DNA from: Areca catechu
Taxonomy: Eukaryota > Streptophyta > Magnoliopsida > Arecales > Arecaceae
Direction of reading: 5' to 3'
Assembly: GCA_021397845.1 (NCBI GenBank)
Contig: CM038051.1
Span: 14,043,827-14,107,826 of the forward strand
DNA length: 64,000 nt
Below are positions 36,039-46,985 of this stretch, in pieces (the stretch's first letter is position 1; each line of letters opens with the position of its first letter). The translations under genes were made by a program, and so were the position numbers. The notes under the pieces are model-generated. The model did no database searches. It worked only from the letters and a program-made list of their open reading frames with translations, and was not told the origin of the DNA.

Positions 36039-38017
36039 TTCTCTAGAAACCATTATCAGTTCATTATCTCATACTAGGGTAGAGAGTCTTCGGAATGATT
36101 ACCATTTTCCTAGGACTTTTAAGTTATTTCTTCCCAAACTAGATGAGAGGATTATCCATCTTCCTCCCGGGTCAATTGCTGTATGCGAGGACCACTTAAA
36201 AGCTGGTCTTAGGTTTCCTTTTCATCCCTTCTTTGTGAAGATTTTTAACCTTTATCAAGTAGTCCCAGCTCAATTGACCCCAAACAGCTTTAGAAACATT
36301 TGTGGGTTTTTAGTCCTTTGTAAACTCCATAATGTAGAGCCCAAAACTTCTTTGTTCACTTCCCTCTTCGTACTGAAAAAGGATTTTCATGGTGAATGAT
36401 GGTGGGTCATCGGTCCTCGTCTAGGCCGAAGACTAATTAAGGAAACTTTCAGTGCCATATATGGATGGAAACCCTGTTTTTTCTTCATCTATTATCCATC
36501 TTGGGGTTTTAACATCGAATGGAAGAATCCGCGTTTAGATGCAAATGCTGGAAAGAAAGTCTTGAAGGTCAATCAAAAGGACTTCAAGATATTATCAAGT
36601 CCTAGAGTTCCTCTGGCTAAAGAACTGTTGAGGGAACAGAACTTTCACCTCGCTCATATCAGCGAGTTTCCAGCATTAGGTATAGAAATAGTCGGCTTTA
36701 AATTTATTTTTTTTGTCCTTCCGATAACTAATCTGAGAATCCTTTTTTCTTTGATTGCATGTAAACCGATGAAGCCTAATCTTGAAAGACTTCAACATGC
36801 CTCCAGAAAGAGACCAGTGCCGGTTCAGCAAAAGGAAACCGAAGTCCGAAAGAAGGCCATGACCGAAGGGACTTCCAACATAGCTCCGACAAGGGCCACA
36901 TCTGATGAAGATTATGTGCCCCCAATGGAACCTCCTCCAAGGAGCTCACCCCCATTGCCTTCTCCGGAACGATCCATCCCAACTCCATCCATCAGAGAGC
37001 CGCTCCTTGCCTCTCCAAAGGACAAAAGAAAGGCAAAAGGAAAGTCTCCTCAGACCGAAGAGGGTTCAGGGAGGAACGCCCCAACAAACAGGGAATATCA
37101 TGTAGACTTTTCAACATTTTCTGATGGATGGGGCTTGGCGAACCCCGAATTGGCCAGGAAGATACTGAAGCATACTCTCCTCCCTCAGGATTGGGAAGTC
37201 AGCAAAACCCGATGCATCGAGGATATATCTGATTCGGCATTTTCATCTATGCTGAAGGTGAATATCTTTTCTTCTTTTCATCCTTTTCATATAATATTCA
37301 ATTTTGCTAACTTCATATTCCATGTGATCAATGCAGTTGGTTCACGATGTCACCTTTATGGAAGATAGCATCATCGAATTCAAAAACTACAATAAGGGAA
37401 TGAAAGAAAAACTACAAACGGCCAAGACTGAGAAAGAGATATCCGAGGAGTTGAAGCAGGCCATGGAGGAAAAGCTTGCTCAAAGCGATACTACAGTTCA
37501 GAATCTGAAGGTCGAACTAGAGAAGGATCAATTAAAGAATTATGAACAAGAGACAAAACTTAAGAAAAAGAAGAAGAAAATTCGTTCTTTAAAGCATTCA
37601 GCCAGGGAAGCTCAGCAGAAGACTGAAGAAGCGGTCAAAAAGGTCGATGAAGTAATCAAGAGAGCTGAAGTATCGCTTGAAGAAATAAAAACCTTAAAGG
37701 ATCAAATAAATAGGGCAGTCGAGGACTACAAAAAGTTTTCGACTTTTGATGATGAAATAACCGAAGCTAGAACTTTCAGCTACCGAGCGGGTTTTAATGA
37801 TGGGATAAAAGAAGTGCAGAATTTTTATCCAAATCTCGATATTTCGAATGTTCAGCTATTCAATCTTGAAGAAACAGAAGAGCCTAGATCGCTAAAAGGT
37901 CCTTCTAAAGAGGTACATGTCACAACCGAAGAAGTAGTTGAAGAGGAAACAGTAATGGTTGCTGACCCAATTGACCTCATCCAAGCTGAAGACATTCAAG
38001 CTGAAGCCGATCCATAG
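36039..38017 (+). pseudogene. Tat-2 antisense ORF with intron-like breaks
   Basis: This ORF is antisense to gag-pol. The plus-strand frame reads GLRFPFHPFFVKIFNLYQVV and ICGFLVLCKLHNVEPKTSLF, then TGA at 36397-36399 inside the motif that is DGWW in the other copies. It is the Transposase_28-like domain. A first intron starts GTATAG at 36680, but its expected acceptor is degraded (GCAT). The next exon starts MKPNLERLQ near 36769. A second intron, 37257 (GTGAATATC) to ATGCAG at 37336, leads into a coiled-coil tail (37337-38017, for example EEISEELKQAMEEKLAQ-like and KLKKKKKKIRSLKHSAREAQ). Both intron positions match Tat-3. Confidence 0.78.
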
Positions 38018-38239
38018 GATTTTTTTTTAAAAGATAATGTACATGTACCACTTTTCATGAATAAAACTTTTTTCTTTCCAAATGAATCATACTTCAATGA
38101 AATATTTACTAAGTATAAACTCATCGGAAGTAAGATGTTGAATGATGATCTTATTGATCATAAAGAATTTGTGAATAAGCAACTCTTCCGACGAGTATAT
38201 TAACTTTCATCTCAAATTTTCAAATGAAAATTTATCTTA

Positions 38240-38500
38240 GGAGAAAATCTTCAGACTTAGAAATAACATTGAGACTTCAAACTCAAAATAATACCAAGTC
38301 TTTGGATTTAAAAATAATACCAAGTCTTCAGACTCAAAATAATACCAAGTCTTCGAACTCAAAATAATACTGAGACTTCGAATTCAGAATAATATCAAGT
38401 CTTCGGATTTAAGATAATACCAAGTCTTCGAACTTGAAATAATACCAAGTCTTCGGGCTTAAAATAATACTAAGATTTCGAATTCAGAATAATACCAACT
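38240..38500. repeat. About ten copies of a 25-bp tandem repeat in Tat-2
   Basis: The unit is CAAGTCTTC(A/G)GACTCAAAATAATAC with variants. It lies in the untranslated spacer between the extra ORF and the integrase end. Tandem repeats in the 3' untranslated region are known in Tat-lineage elements. Confidence 0.8.
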
Positions 38501-38844
38501 TGAATCTTGAAGAACCTAAACAAATTAGTTTATCATATAGGTGATCTTCTCAATTTCAGAATTTGGATTTTTTAGATCATATTAAACAGAATCGACTGGA
38601 TAGAAAACTAAGCTTTAAATAATTTTGCTATTAATATCCCGAATAAGAGAATTTGATATGTGAAACCATTCCCTTTCTCCAAGAAGATTATTGCTGATGA
38701 AAGACAACATACATATTGAGTGGGTATACCTCGACATGTTGTCGGATTTACTTTATACTTTATCAAATTTGTCATAAAATAGACCGCGTAGGTCATCCAT
38801 ATTTTTGACAGAGAATGAAACAAACGGTTAAGCCCTCCTTGGCA

Positions 38845-39156
38845 TTTCATAGGATAGATCACGTAGATCATCCTTATACCTTTTAATAAAGATTAAGACA
38901 GGCTGATCAAGTCCATCTCGGTACTTCATAGGATATATCACATAGATCATCCTTATGTATTTTAATAAAGATTAAGACAGGCTAATCAAGCACACCTCGG
39001 TACTTCGTAGGGTAGATCACGTAGATCATCCTTATGCCTTTTAATAAAGATTAAGATAGGCTGATCAAGTCCATCTCGGTACTTCGTAGGATAGATCACG
39101 TGGATCATCCTTATACCTTTTAATAAAGATTAAGACAGGATGATTAAGTCCATCTC
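38845..39156. repeat. Four copies of a 79-bp tandem repeat in Tat-2
   Basis: The unit starts TTCATAGGATAGATCACGTA and continues CCTTTTAATAAAGATTAAGA to CCATCTCGGTAC. Four head-to-tail copies differ by a few bases each. It lies next to the 25-bp array. Confidence 0.85.
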
Positions 39157-39249
39157 TTATTTCAACATAATTCTGTGAATAAGGATTTTTATTGATAATA
39201 TTTGCAAAGATTTTTCACATTCCAAGGCCGAGACAACAAAGTATCTTAT

Positions 39250-40380
39250 AAAGTTTCAAGCCAGTAAGTTTCGGGACGGATGACTTCTTTAATCCGATAG
39301 GGACCTTCCCAAGTAGGAAAAAGTTTGCCTTGTTCAACTAGCATGGACACTTCAGATTTTCGCAAGACCAAGTCCTCAGGATGAAAAGTTCATTCTTTTA
39401 CGCGAGAGTTGTAATATTTGGCAACCTTTTGGTGATAAGTAGCCATCTTCAGCTGATCATGGAGTCGAGTGCCTTGTAACAAATCCAGATCAACTCTTCA
39501 GCATTTTGAGTTTTCAGGTTCTTTGTAATGATCAATCCTTAGATATTGTAAGGAGACTTCTACAGGAAGGATTGCCTCAGTGCCATAAGCTAAGTGAAAT
39601 GGAGATTCACCAGTAGCTGTTCTAGGAGTAGTTCGATATGCCTAAAGAAATGAATTCAACTCATCAGCCCATAGTCTCTTTGTATCATTTAATCTGGTTT
39701 TGAGACCATGAAGAATAGTTCTGTTGGTCACTTTAGCTTCTCCATTAGACTGAGGATGACCCACGGAAGTTAGCTTATGGAGTATATGATATTGTGTACA
39801 GAAGCTTTTGAACTTCGGATTATCAAATTACCTTCCGTTATCGATAATAATGGTATAAGGAATTTCAAAACGGAAGATAATAAAGTTTCTCACAAAATTT
39901 TCAACTTTTGTCTCAGTAATTTGTGCTAGTGGTTCAGTCTCGATCAATTTGGTGAAGTAATCAATTGCCACTATAAGGAATTTCCATTATCCGGAAGCTG
40001 GAGAAAATGGGCCAAGAATATCAATTTCCCACTGAGAAAAAGACCAAGAAGCTGTCAACGGGGTCAATTGATTTGTAGGCCATCTTTGTATATTAGAGTA
40101 CCTCTGACACTGATCACACCTTCAGACAAATTCTGTAGAATCCTTTTGAATGGTCGGCCAACAATAGCCTTGGTGAATTATTTTATAAGCTAAGGAACTA
40201 CCCCCCAGGTGATCTCCATATATACCTTCATGCACTTCCTTGAGAGCATAATCGGCATCTGAAAGTCCCAAGCTTTTCAACAAAGATTGTGTAAGGGATC
40301 TTTTATATAAAGTCCCATCTAAGATCATGTATTGGGAAGCAATCTAATGAAGCCGTTTAGCTTCAAGCTTGTTTTAAGGT
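39250..40380 (-). pseudogene. Tat-2 integrase (broken)
   Basis: The zinc-binding start (HEGIYGDHLGGSSLAYKIIH, then CDQCQRY) and the catalytic core (IDILGPF, IDNG, GEAKVTNRTI) are recognisable on the minus strand. A stop interrupts just before CDQCQRY and others follow through the core and C-terminal part. The second catalytic Asp region reads IIIDNGR then a stop. Confidence 0.85.
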
Positions 40381-40687
40381 TACGTGCCTTCATTCAAAAA
40401 TTTAAGGATGGGATCCATCCATGAGGACTCACGTTCAATCGGATATACTTCCGCTGTCGATTCGGATATGCTGGGATTTTCAAGATATTCCACATATGTC
40501 CGGTCAAGGGAGTCTAAGGCAGTGGTTGCAAGACGTGAACGAGCATCGGCCCAAAATTTTTTCGTTCGGGGTACGTGAACAATCTCAAAATATTCCGGTT
40601 AGGATATTAGGCTTTGCACCTTCTCCAGATACTAAATCATAATAGGTTTTGGGCTTCGAATTCAACTTTTACTTGATTCACCATCAA

Positions 40688-41200
40688 CTACGAATCTGAA
40701 AAGACTTTAATCTTTTTAATCTCCAGCTTTTGAGCAATTCTGAGTCCAATAGTGAGTGCTTCATACTTTGCCTGATTATTTGAAGCTTGAAAAGAAAAAC
40801 GAAGAGCATATTCTATGACTTGACTATTCGGACTAGCCAAAATGAGACCAGCTCCACAGCCATTGGTGTTGGAAGCGCCATCTACATGAAGCATCCATAT
40901 GAACTCCAGATCTTCTTCGGTGGTTCCTTCCTCTTCGGACCTTAATTGATGATCATCTGATTCCCAAGTGCATTCGGCTATAAAATCAGCCAAGACTTGT
41001 GCTTTCATTGCTGATCTAGGTTGGAAGTCAATGTCAAACTCTCCCAATTTAATGACCCGTTTAGCTATTCTTCCTGAAGTGTCGGGGTAGCGCAGAATGG
41101 TCTTCAGGGGCTGATCCGTCAAAACTACAACGGTGTGAGCTTGAAAATAGGATCGCAAATGCTTCGCTGCAACCACCAAGGAGAAAATGAGTTTTTGCAC
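40688..41200 (-). pseudogene. Tat-2 RNase H region
   Basis: The frame reads LKTILRYPDTSGRIAKRVIK, SAMKAQVLADF and WMLHVDGASNTNGCGAGLIL, then ASNNQAKYEALTIGLRIAQK. Asp in HVDGAS and Glu in KYEAL are typical RNase H catalytic positions. The frame stays open for 170 codons, then ends. Confidence 0.85.
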
Positions 41201-41217
41201 TCTAGGATATCATACTT

Positions 41218-42551
41218 TCATCTCATGCAGTACTTAACTAGTATAGTAGATCGGCTTCTACAAGTGGTTGGCATCTTTTCGAATAAGTACCGAACTAACC
41301 GCTTCATCCGAGATAAAAAGTACAAATAAAGATTTTTTTCTTCACAAGGTTTAGAAAGTAAAGGAGGGTTTTTTAAGTATTCTTTCAACTTATCAAAAGC
41401 AATCCTGCAGTCTTCTAACCATTCGAAACTTTGAGTTTGACGAAGAACTTTGAAAAAAGGAAGATATCTTTTTGCTGATAGAGAAATAAATCGACTAAAA
41501 GAAGCGATTCTTTCCGTCAGCTGATGCACTTCTTTCTTGCAAGAGGTATGTTTCATGGTCCAAATGGCTTGAATCTTTTCCAGGTTAACTTCAATCCCTC
41601 GCTTGGTGACTAAGAATCCCAAGAACTTCCCTGAGATTACACCAAAAGTGCACTTAGTCGGAGTCAGCTTCATCTTATGGCATCTAAGAGTGTCAAAGGA
41701 TTCTCTTAAGTCTTCAATATCGTCAGACCTATGAAGACTCTTCACAATCATATCATCAACATAAGCTTCCATATTTTTCTATATTTGATTCTTGAACACT
41801 TTATTGATCAGTCTTTGAAAAGTTGCTTCAGAATTTTTTAACCCAAATGGCATCACTTTATAGCAGTAAAGTCCTTTTTTTCTGTGATGAAAGCAGTTTT
41901 CTCTTCATCTTCAGGATCCATTCAGATTTGGTTATATCCTAAGAAAGCATCCATAAAGCTCAATAGTTGATGACCAGCAGTGGCGTCAACTAGTTGATCT
42001 ATCTTCGACAAAGGGAAGCTGTCTTTTGGGCAAACCTTATTAAGATCCATATAATCAATGCAGATCCTCTATTTGCTATTAGATTTCTTTACCATCACAA
42101 TATTGGCCAGCCAATTCAGATATTATACTTTCCTTATAAATTTGGCTTCAAGGAGTTTGTTGACTTCTTCATCAATGACTCTCTGTCTCTCCAGAGCAAA
42201 GTTCCTTTTCTTTTGCCGAACTGGCTTATAGTTGGGGGTTACTTCCAACAGATGTGTAATTATTTCAGATGGAATTCCAGGCATATCTGAAGCTGCCCAA
42301 GCAAAAATAGCGGCATTACTTAGGAGGAAGCTAATCAGCCTTGCTTTTGTCTCTTCATCTAATAAACTGCCAATTTGTATAAATTTCATTGGGTCGTCTT
42401 TAGACAAAGACACAGAGAGGGTCTTTTCTACTGGTTTTCCACAGTCTTCAGTTCTGTCTCTTGGATTTAACTGATCAAGTATTAAGGGATTGGTTGATTG
42501 TTTATCCTGGATCATTAGGCATTGATGAGCAACCCTTTGATCCCCTTTCAT
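41218..42551 (-). pseudogene. Tat-2 reverse transcriptase (broken)
   Basis: Includes VRQKKRNFALERQRVIDEEV upstream of the fingers and, after several stops and shifts, the catalytic YVDDMIVKSLHRS near 41765, then GKFLGFLVTKRGIEVN. The reading frame is broken at several places between about 42120 and 41770. Confidence 0.85.
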
Positions 42552-42561
42552 TTCTCCGATG

Positions 42562-42960
42562 CCATGTCTGGTGGGAAATCATACCAAAAGATGGTAGGTC
42601 GATACTATGGCTCAAAATTTATTTAAAGCTGGACGTCCCAAAATTGCATTATAAGCTGAAGGCGTTTGTACTACTATGAAGTTGATGGGAAGCGTCTTTT
42701 GGCATGGTTCAGTGCCAAGAGTTACGGGCAAAACCATTTCTCCTTCAACTCCAACTTGATTTCCTTTGAATCCAGTTAAAGGAATAGGTGACCTTTGTAG
42801 CTCACTACCAGATAATCCTATTCTAAGAAAAGCATCATACAGTAAAATATCAGCAGAACTTCCATTATCTATCAGAATTCTTCATACATCATATTTTGCA
42901 ATTACAGCAGAAACCACAATAGGGTCATCATATGGGAGTTGAACTCCTTGGAGATCTTCA
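42562..42960 (-). pseudogene. Tat-2 protease region (broken)
   Basis: The minus strand encodes ILIDNGSSADILLYDAFLRI (DNG where the family has DSG), followed by PIPLTGFKGNQVGVEGEMVL and YNAILGRPALNKF. Stops interrupt it. This is the retropepsin-like part of pol. Confidence 0.8.
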
Positions 42961-42961
42961 T

Positions 42962-44582
42962 CTAAGAAGCTAATGGAATTTTTGCCTTTAAGTCTTGGGG
43001 GTTATCTTCTTCAGCTTCATTCCTCCTGCTGATTGAACGATGAAGCATGTCGACCCTCCCATCGGTCAGCCTTTGGTGAGGCAATTCGGCTTCATCAATT
43101 GCTCTTTGAAAAGCAGTTGCTTCAGCTTGAGGCTCCGAACGATTAACGTACTTTTCCAGGTATCCTCTTTTGATTAAGTCCTCGATAACATCTCGAAGCT
43201 GAAAATATTTCTCAGTATTATGGCCATGGTCCCGATGGAATCGGTAATATTTATTCTTGTCTCTCGCTTTAATGAAGGTTTTCAGGGGACGTAGCCTTTG
43301 CAAGTAGTTTTCTTTTTCTATCTTCAATAGAATCTTCTCTCTTGGAAAGTTGAGGGAAGTGTAGGAGTCGAACCGATTGCCCTGTTGCTTGGACTTGGGA
43401 CTGCATCTGGGAATGGGGCATTGTTGGAAGAGATGGCACATTTGATCCCTTGATGTTCTTTTTCTTGGAAGGGTGCCTCCCTTTGACGAGTCTACGACTC
43501 GTAGCTTGCTCCTTAGCAGCAGCATACTTTTGAGCTCTTGCCAGTAGTTCAGCATAGCTCGTAGGGAACCTTTTATCCAGGGAAAAAGTAAACTTGGACG
43601 ATCTGAGACCTTTTTTCAAGGCTGACATGGCCACGTGCTCATTAAAATCTAGGATCTCCAAAGTGGCCGAATTGAATCGGATAACAAACTCTTTAAGACT
43701 TTTTCCTTCATTCTATTGAAGGAGGAATAAACTATCTATGTTACGCGGTATCTTTCGACATATTCTGAAATATGAAATAAACAGCCGCTCCAGCTCAGCA
43801 AAAGAATGGATAGTGCCCGGCAGTAAGCTCGAATATTATATTCAAGCAGCTTTCCTTAAGGTAGCAGGGAAAGTGAGGCAATACAATGCATCCGACGTCC
43901 CTTGTACCATCACGTGAGCTTTATAACTTTCCAAATGATCAAGGGGGTTGGCAATTCCGTCATAAGCCTTCAGTTGTAGAATCTTAAAATACCAAGGGAT
44001 GACTTTGGCCATGATCCGATTGGAGAAAGGAGGTTGAGAATTGTAAGTCATAACTTCGTCACCTCTTCTTTGATTAGTGAGCCTGGCTATCTGTGACTCC
44101 AGTAACTTGAACTTCTCTTCAAAATCAAAGTTTATTTCTTTTCGCCTGACTTCTCCAGGTGTAGAATCTCCAAAAGAAATAGAAAGGGAATGTCTAGTTC
44201 TTTTTTTGCCATGGTGATCCTCCATATGCCTGCTTGGCTAGGAGCTGTAATGCTCATGAGAAGATCGAATTTGTTAAGAACTTGGGGTAGATTCCCAGCA
44301 TCGATCTTCCCTTCCCCTAGCTCGATGACTGGGCTGAGAGGTGGCTGGAGGGCACTGCCTTTGAATGGTAGTTTCTTGAAGAATCTGGACTAGAACTATC
44401 AGGATATCAACTCGATTCAAAAGGACCTCGAATTGCTGTTGCCCTACCATCAACATAGGAGGTGGCATATCATTGTCCACCAGAGGGTTGTTCACTTGAG
44501 AAGCAGGGTGCTCCCTACTCGTAGAAGCATTCTGGATCTTTCCTTTCATCATTCTTGCTTTGTCAATGTTCTCCTTAACCAT
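42962..44582 (-). pseudogene. Tat-2 gag (broken)
   Basis: The frames show ANPLDHLESYKAHVMVQGTS and CLTFPATLRKAA, then a stop; then ALKKGLRSSKFTFSLDKRFP and finally YYRFHRDHGHNTEKYFQL. The last is the zinc-knuckle-like motif with cysteines replaced by tyrosines. Order and content match gag of Tat-1 and Tat-3. Confidence 0.85.
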
Positions 44583-44600
44583 AGGAAATTGATTTTCCCC

Positions 44601-44617
44601 TTCCTAGCGCGCCCATC
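44601..44617 (-). other. Tat-2 primer-binding region
   Basis: Reverse complement GATGGGCGCGCTAGGAA directly follows the 5' LTR. It resembles the Tat-1 sequence GATTGGCACGCCAGGAA. Confidence 0.6.
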
Positions 44618-45607
44618 TGTTGATGCTAAATCCTCGCTGACCGGACGGAGCAACTTGCCTGCTGGTTCATCGTCGATGGAAGCATGCAAAACAAATCCCC
44701 TGACCGGAATTTCTTCAGTAAGGGATACTTTGATGCCAAAGTTAGCAAGAATTTAGGTAGCAAAATGGAGAATTTGAGAGCAAAATGAAGTAAAAAATGG
44801 AAAGGGAAAGCATAGTGGAATGGCATTGAAAGAGCTAGCTGTGGACTAGCTCTAACTTGCCTGGAGTTGGCTTATCTCGAGTGTTCCTTCTTACCGATAT
44901 TTATAGGCATGGGTGTAACTACTTACAGTTATGGAAATTAGTTAACGTAACTTCCTTATAACATTAAGTAGTGGCGGTCGAAAATTAGTTATTCCATGGA
45001 TATCGAAGCTGGAACTATCAATCATGTGGGTGGTTATAACAACTAGAACAACCTTCAACTGTTTCAGGTCGAAAGATTGTTCACATGCTTCAGATACACT
45101 CTCTTTAGAGGAGATTCAAAATGAACCTAACTACCTCTTCGGACTGTCTTCCTTGGAATGGTCCGAAGAGATGTTAGCTATATGCTTCAGATTTATCTCC
45201 TTCGGAGTAAACTAGAAAATAAAGAACTGCTTACCGTGAAGTCGAAGGGATAAACAATATATTCAGAAGTATCGTCTTCGGACCAGGCTGAAGACATGAA
45301 GCCGAACAAAATGGTAATATATTCCAGAGGCATTCTCTTCGGACCAGGCTGAAGACATGAAGCCGAACGAAATAATGATATATTTCGAGGGCATCTTCTT
45401 CGAATCAGGCTGAAGACATGAAGCCGAATGAAATAATAATATATCAATGAAGTAATAATATATCCTTTCCATTAAAATGAACTGTAGCCCTCATTGAATT
45501 AAGAAATATTGTCTTCAGGTGCACTGATCTGGTTGACGGGTCAAAATTAAAATCGATCCAACCGATGAATCGATAATTATTTTATATTAAACCAGATTAC
45601 CACAACA
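44618..45607 (-). repeat. Tat-2 5' LTR
   Basis: 990 bp. It carries the same roughly 60-bp internal repeat as the other LTR but with about three copies (45260-45440). Confidence 0.9.
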
Positions 45608-45612
45608 GCTAT

Positions 45613-46985
45613 AAAACTGGAAACAACAATATGTTAAATAAGCTTATGAAAAGTTTGCACCTTGATGTACATGAGCCTTCAAAGTTCTCTAATTGGCCTA
45701 AATTATCAAATTTGTTTGAAATAGTGACTAGTTGCTCACGAAGGAAGATCATTAATTTCCTCTTATTCGACTCTAGCTTGCTATCCTAGCCCCTGCTCTA
45801 TGTTTCAAATAAGAGAAATCTCAATAAAAAATTCGAGTTTATTTCCAGGGACAACCCGGCTAAATTAAGGGTGGCTAATGTTTTAAGTCTACCTAGATTT
45901 CTAATGTTAAAAGAAAAAAAAAAATCTTTTTATTTGTCTTTTCTTTTAATGTAAATTGCAAAACCGGGGGCGTCAATTACAACACATTTCCTATTTGACT
46001 GAACTTATAAAACAAAATATCTATTTTCTATTGGAAGAATACTTAATTGGACCTAGCATTGGTGGTGGTTGAAAGCTATATTTATTTCTTAGATCTGCAT
46101 ATCATCATCCTCATGCTGCCCATAGTTCACCATCAAATTTTCTATGCGTTCTAAAGATAGGTAACATAGAAATAAACAAATTCATGGATCAAATATAATA
46201 TTCTTGCATGCAATTATCCTACATTAGTCATGTCCTTATATTCACACCGTATCCTAACCAATAGTAGAAGTCCGTAGGCTGACCAAATTAACAAAGGGCA
46301 TATGACATCACTTGAAGTAGGTCGGATGATTTTAACTAAGCAATGCCTTAATCATTAATAGAGAATAGGCCAAGCAATGGAGAGTGATTTAAGAGATGGA
46401 TGAATGTATGGCGAATGTCTTATCCATTGATGAGGGAGTCATTCAAGAGTAGGCTAAATATACAAATATTAACCGATCATTGAATAGCTTATCCAAAAAA
46501 GATCGAGTGCTAAGATTAAGAGTGCAATTAAGCCAAGTTAAATTTAGTGGCCAGTGATTTGAGCTCGACTTAATTTAAAATATTCATGTTCAAAACTGGA
46601 TTTGAGATCGATCGAACCTTAATATCCCTGTTAAAATTCAACTCGATTAAAAAAAAAAAAAAAAAAAAGTATCCATGGTGTCTCCATTTGTATAATTTGA
46701 CTATTTGAGCGTCTTTTTTCAACATAAAATAATTTCTGCATAGATGAGGGACCTCGGAATGGTTTCGCTACCTGCTGTTTGTTTGTATTTGCGCTCTAGT
46801 GCTATACCACGAGGGACTCGTAAATAATTTTACCTTTCCAATTTTTCCATGGACTCGAGAACGCAAACTTGTTAATCAAACGGTCCTCACCTGTTTACTT
46901 CCTGACCTCGGCGGATTTTATGAAGTGAAGCGGATAAACTCGCTCTTCCTCGTCCCCGCTCGTCCCCGCTGGAATCCACCGACCG
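45613..46985. other. CAF1 upstream region
   Basis: AT-rich sequence with a run of about 20 A at 46650. No gene was recognised. The last 200 bases become GC-rich towards the CAF1 start. Confidence 0.55.

Larger units (their letters stand above)
34290..45607 (-). mobile_element. Tat-2: full-length, degenerate Ty3/Gypsy element of the Tat lineage
   Basis: Direct LTRs at 34290-35321 and 44618-45607 share TGTTGGTGCTAAAT-type and ATTACCACAA(C/T)A-type ends. They are flanked by TCTAT (34285-34289) and GCTAT (45608-45612), a 5-bp duplication with one mismatch. On the minus strand the order is primer-binding region, gag, protease, reverse transcriptase, RNase H and integrase. A tandem-repeat spacer, the extra ORF on the plus strand and the polypurine tract follow. 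All pol domains are present but contain many stops. Confidence 0.93.

Noticed and set aside
38845..39156. Regular repeats as a CRISPR-like array
   Set aside because: Units are head-to-tail without unique spacers and lie inside a plant retrotransposon.
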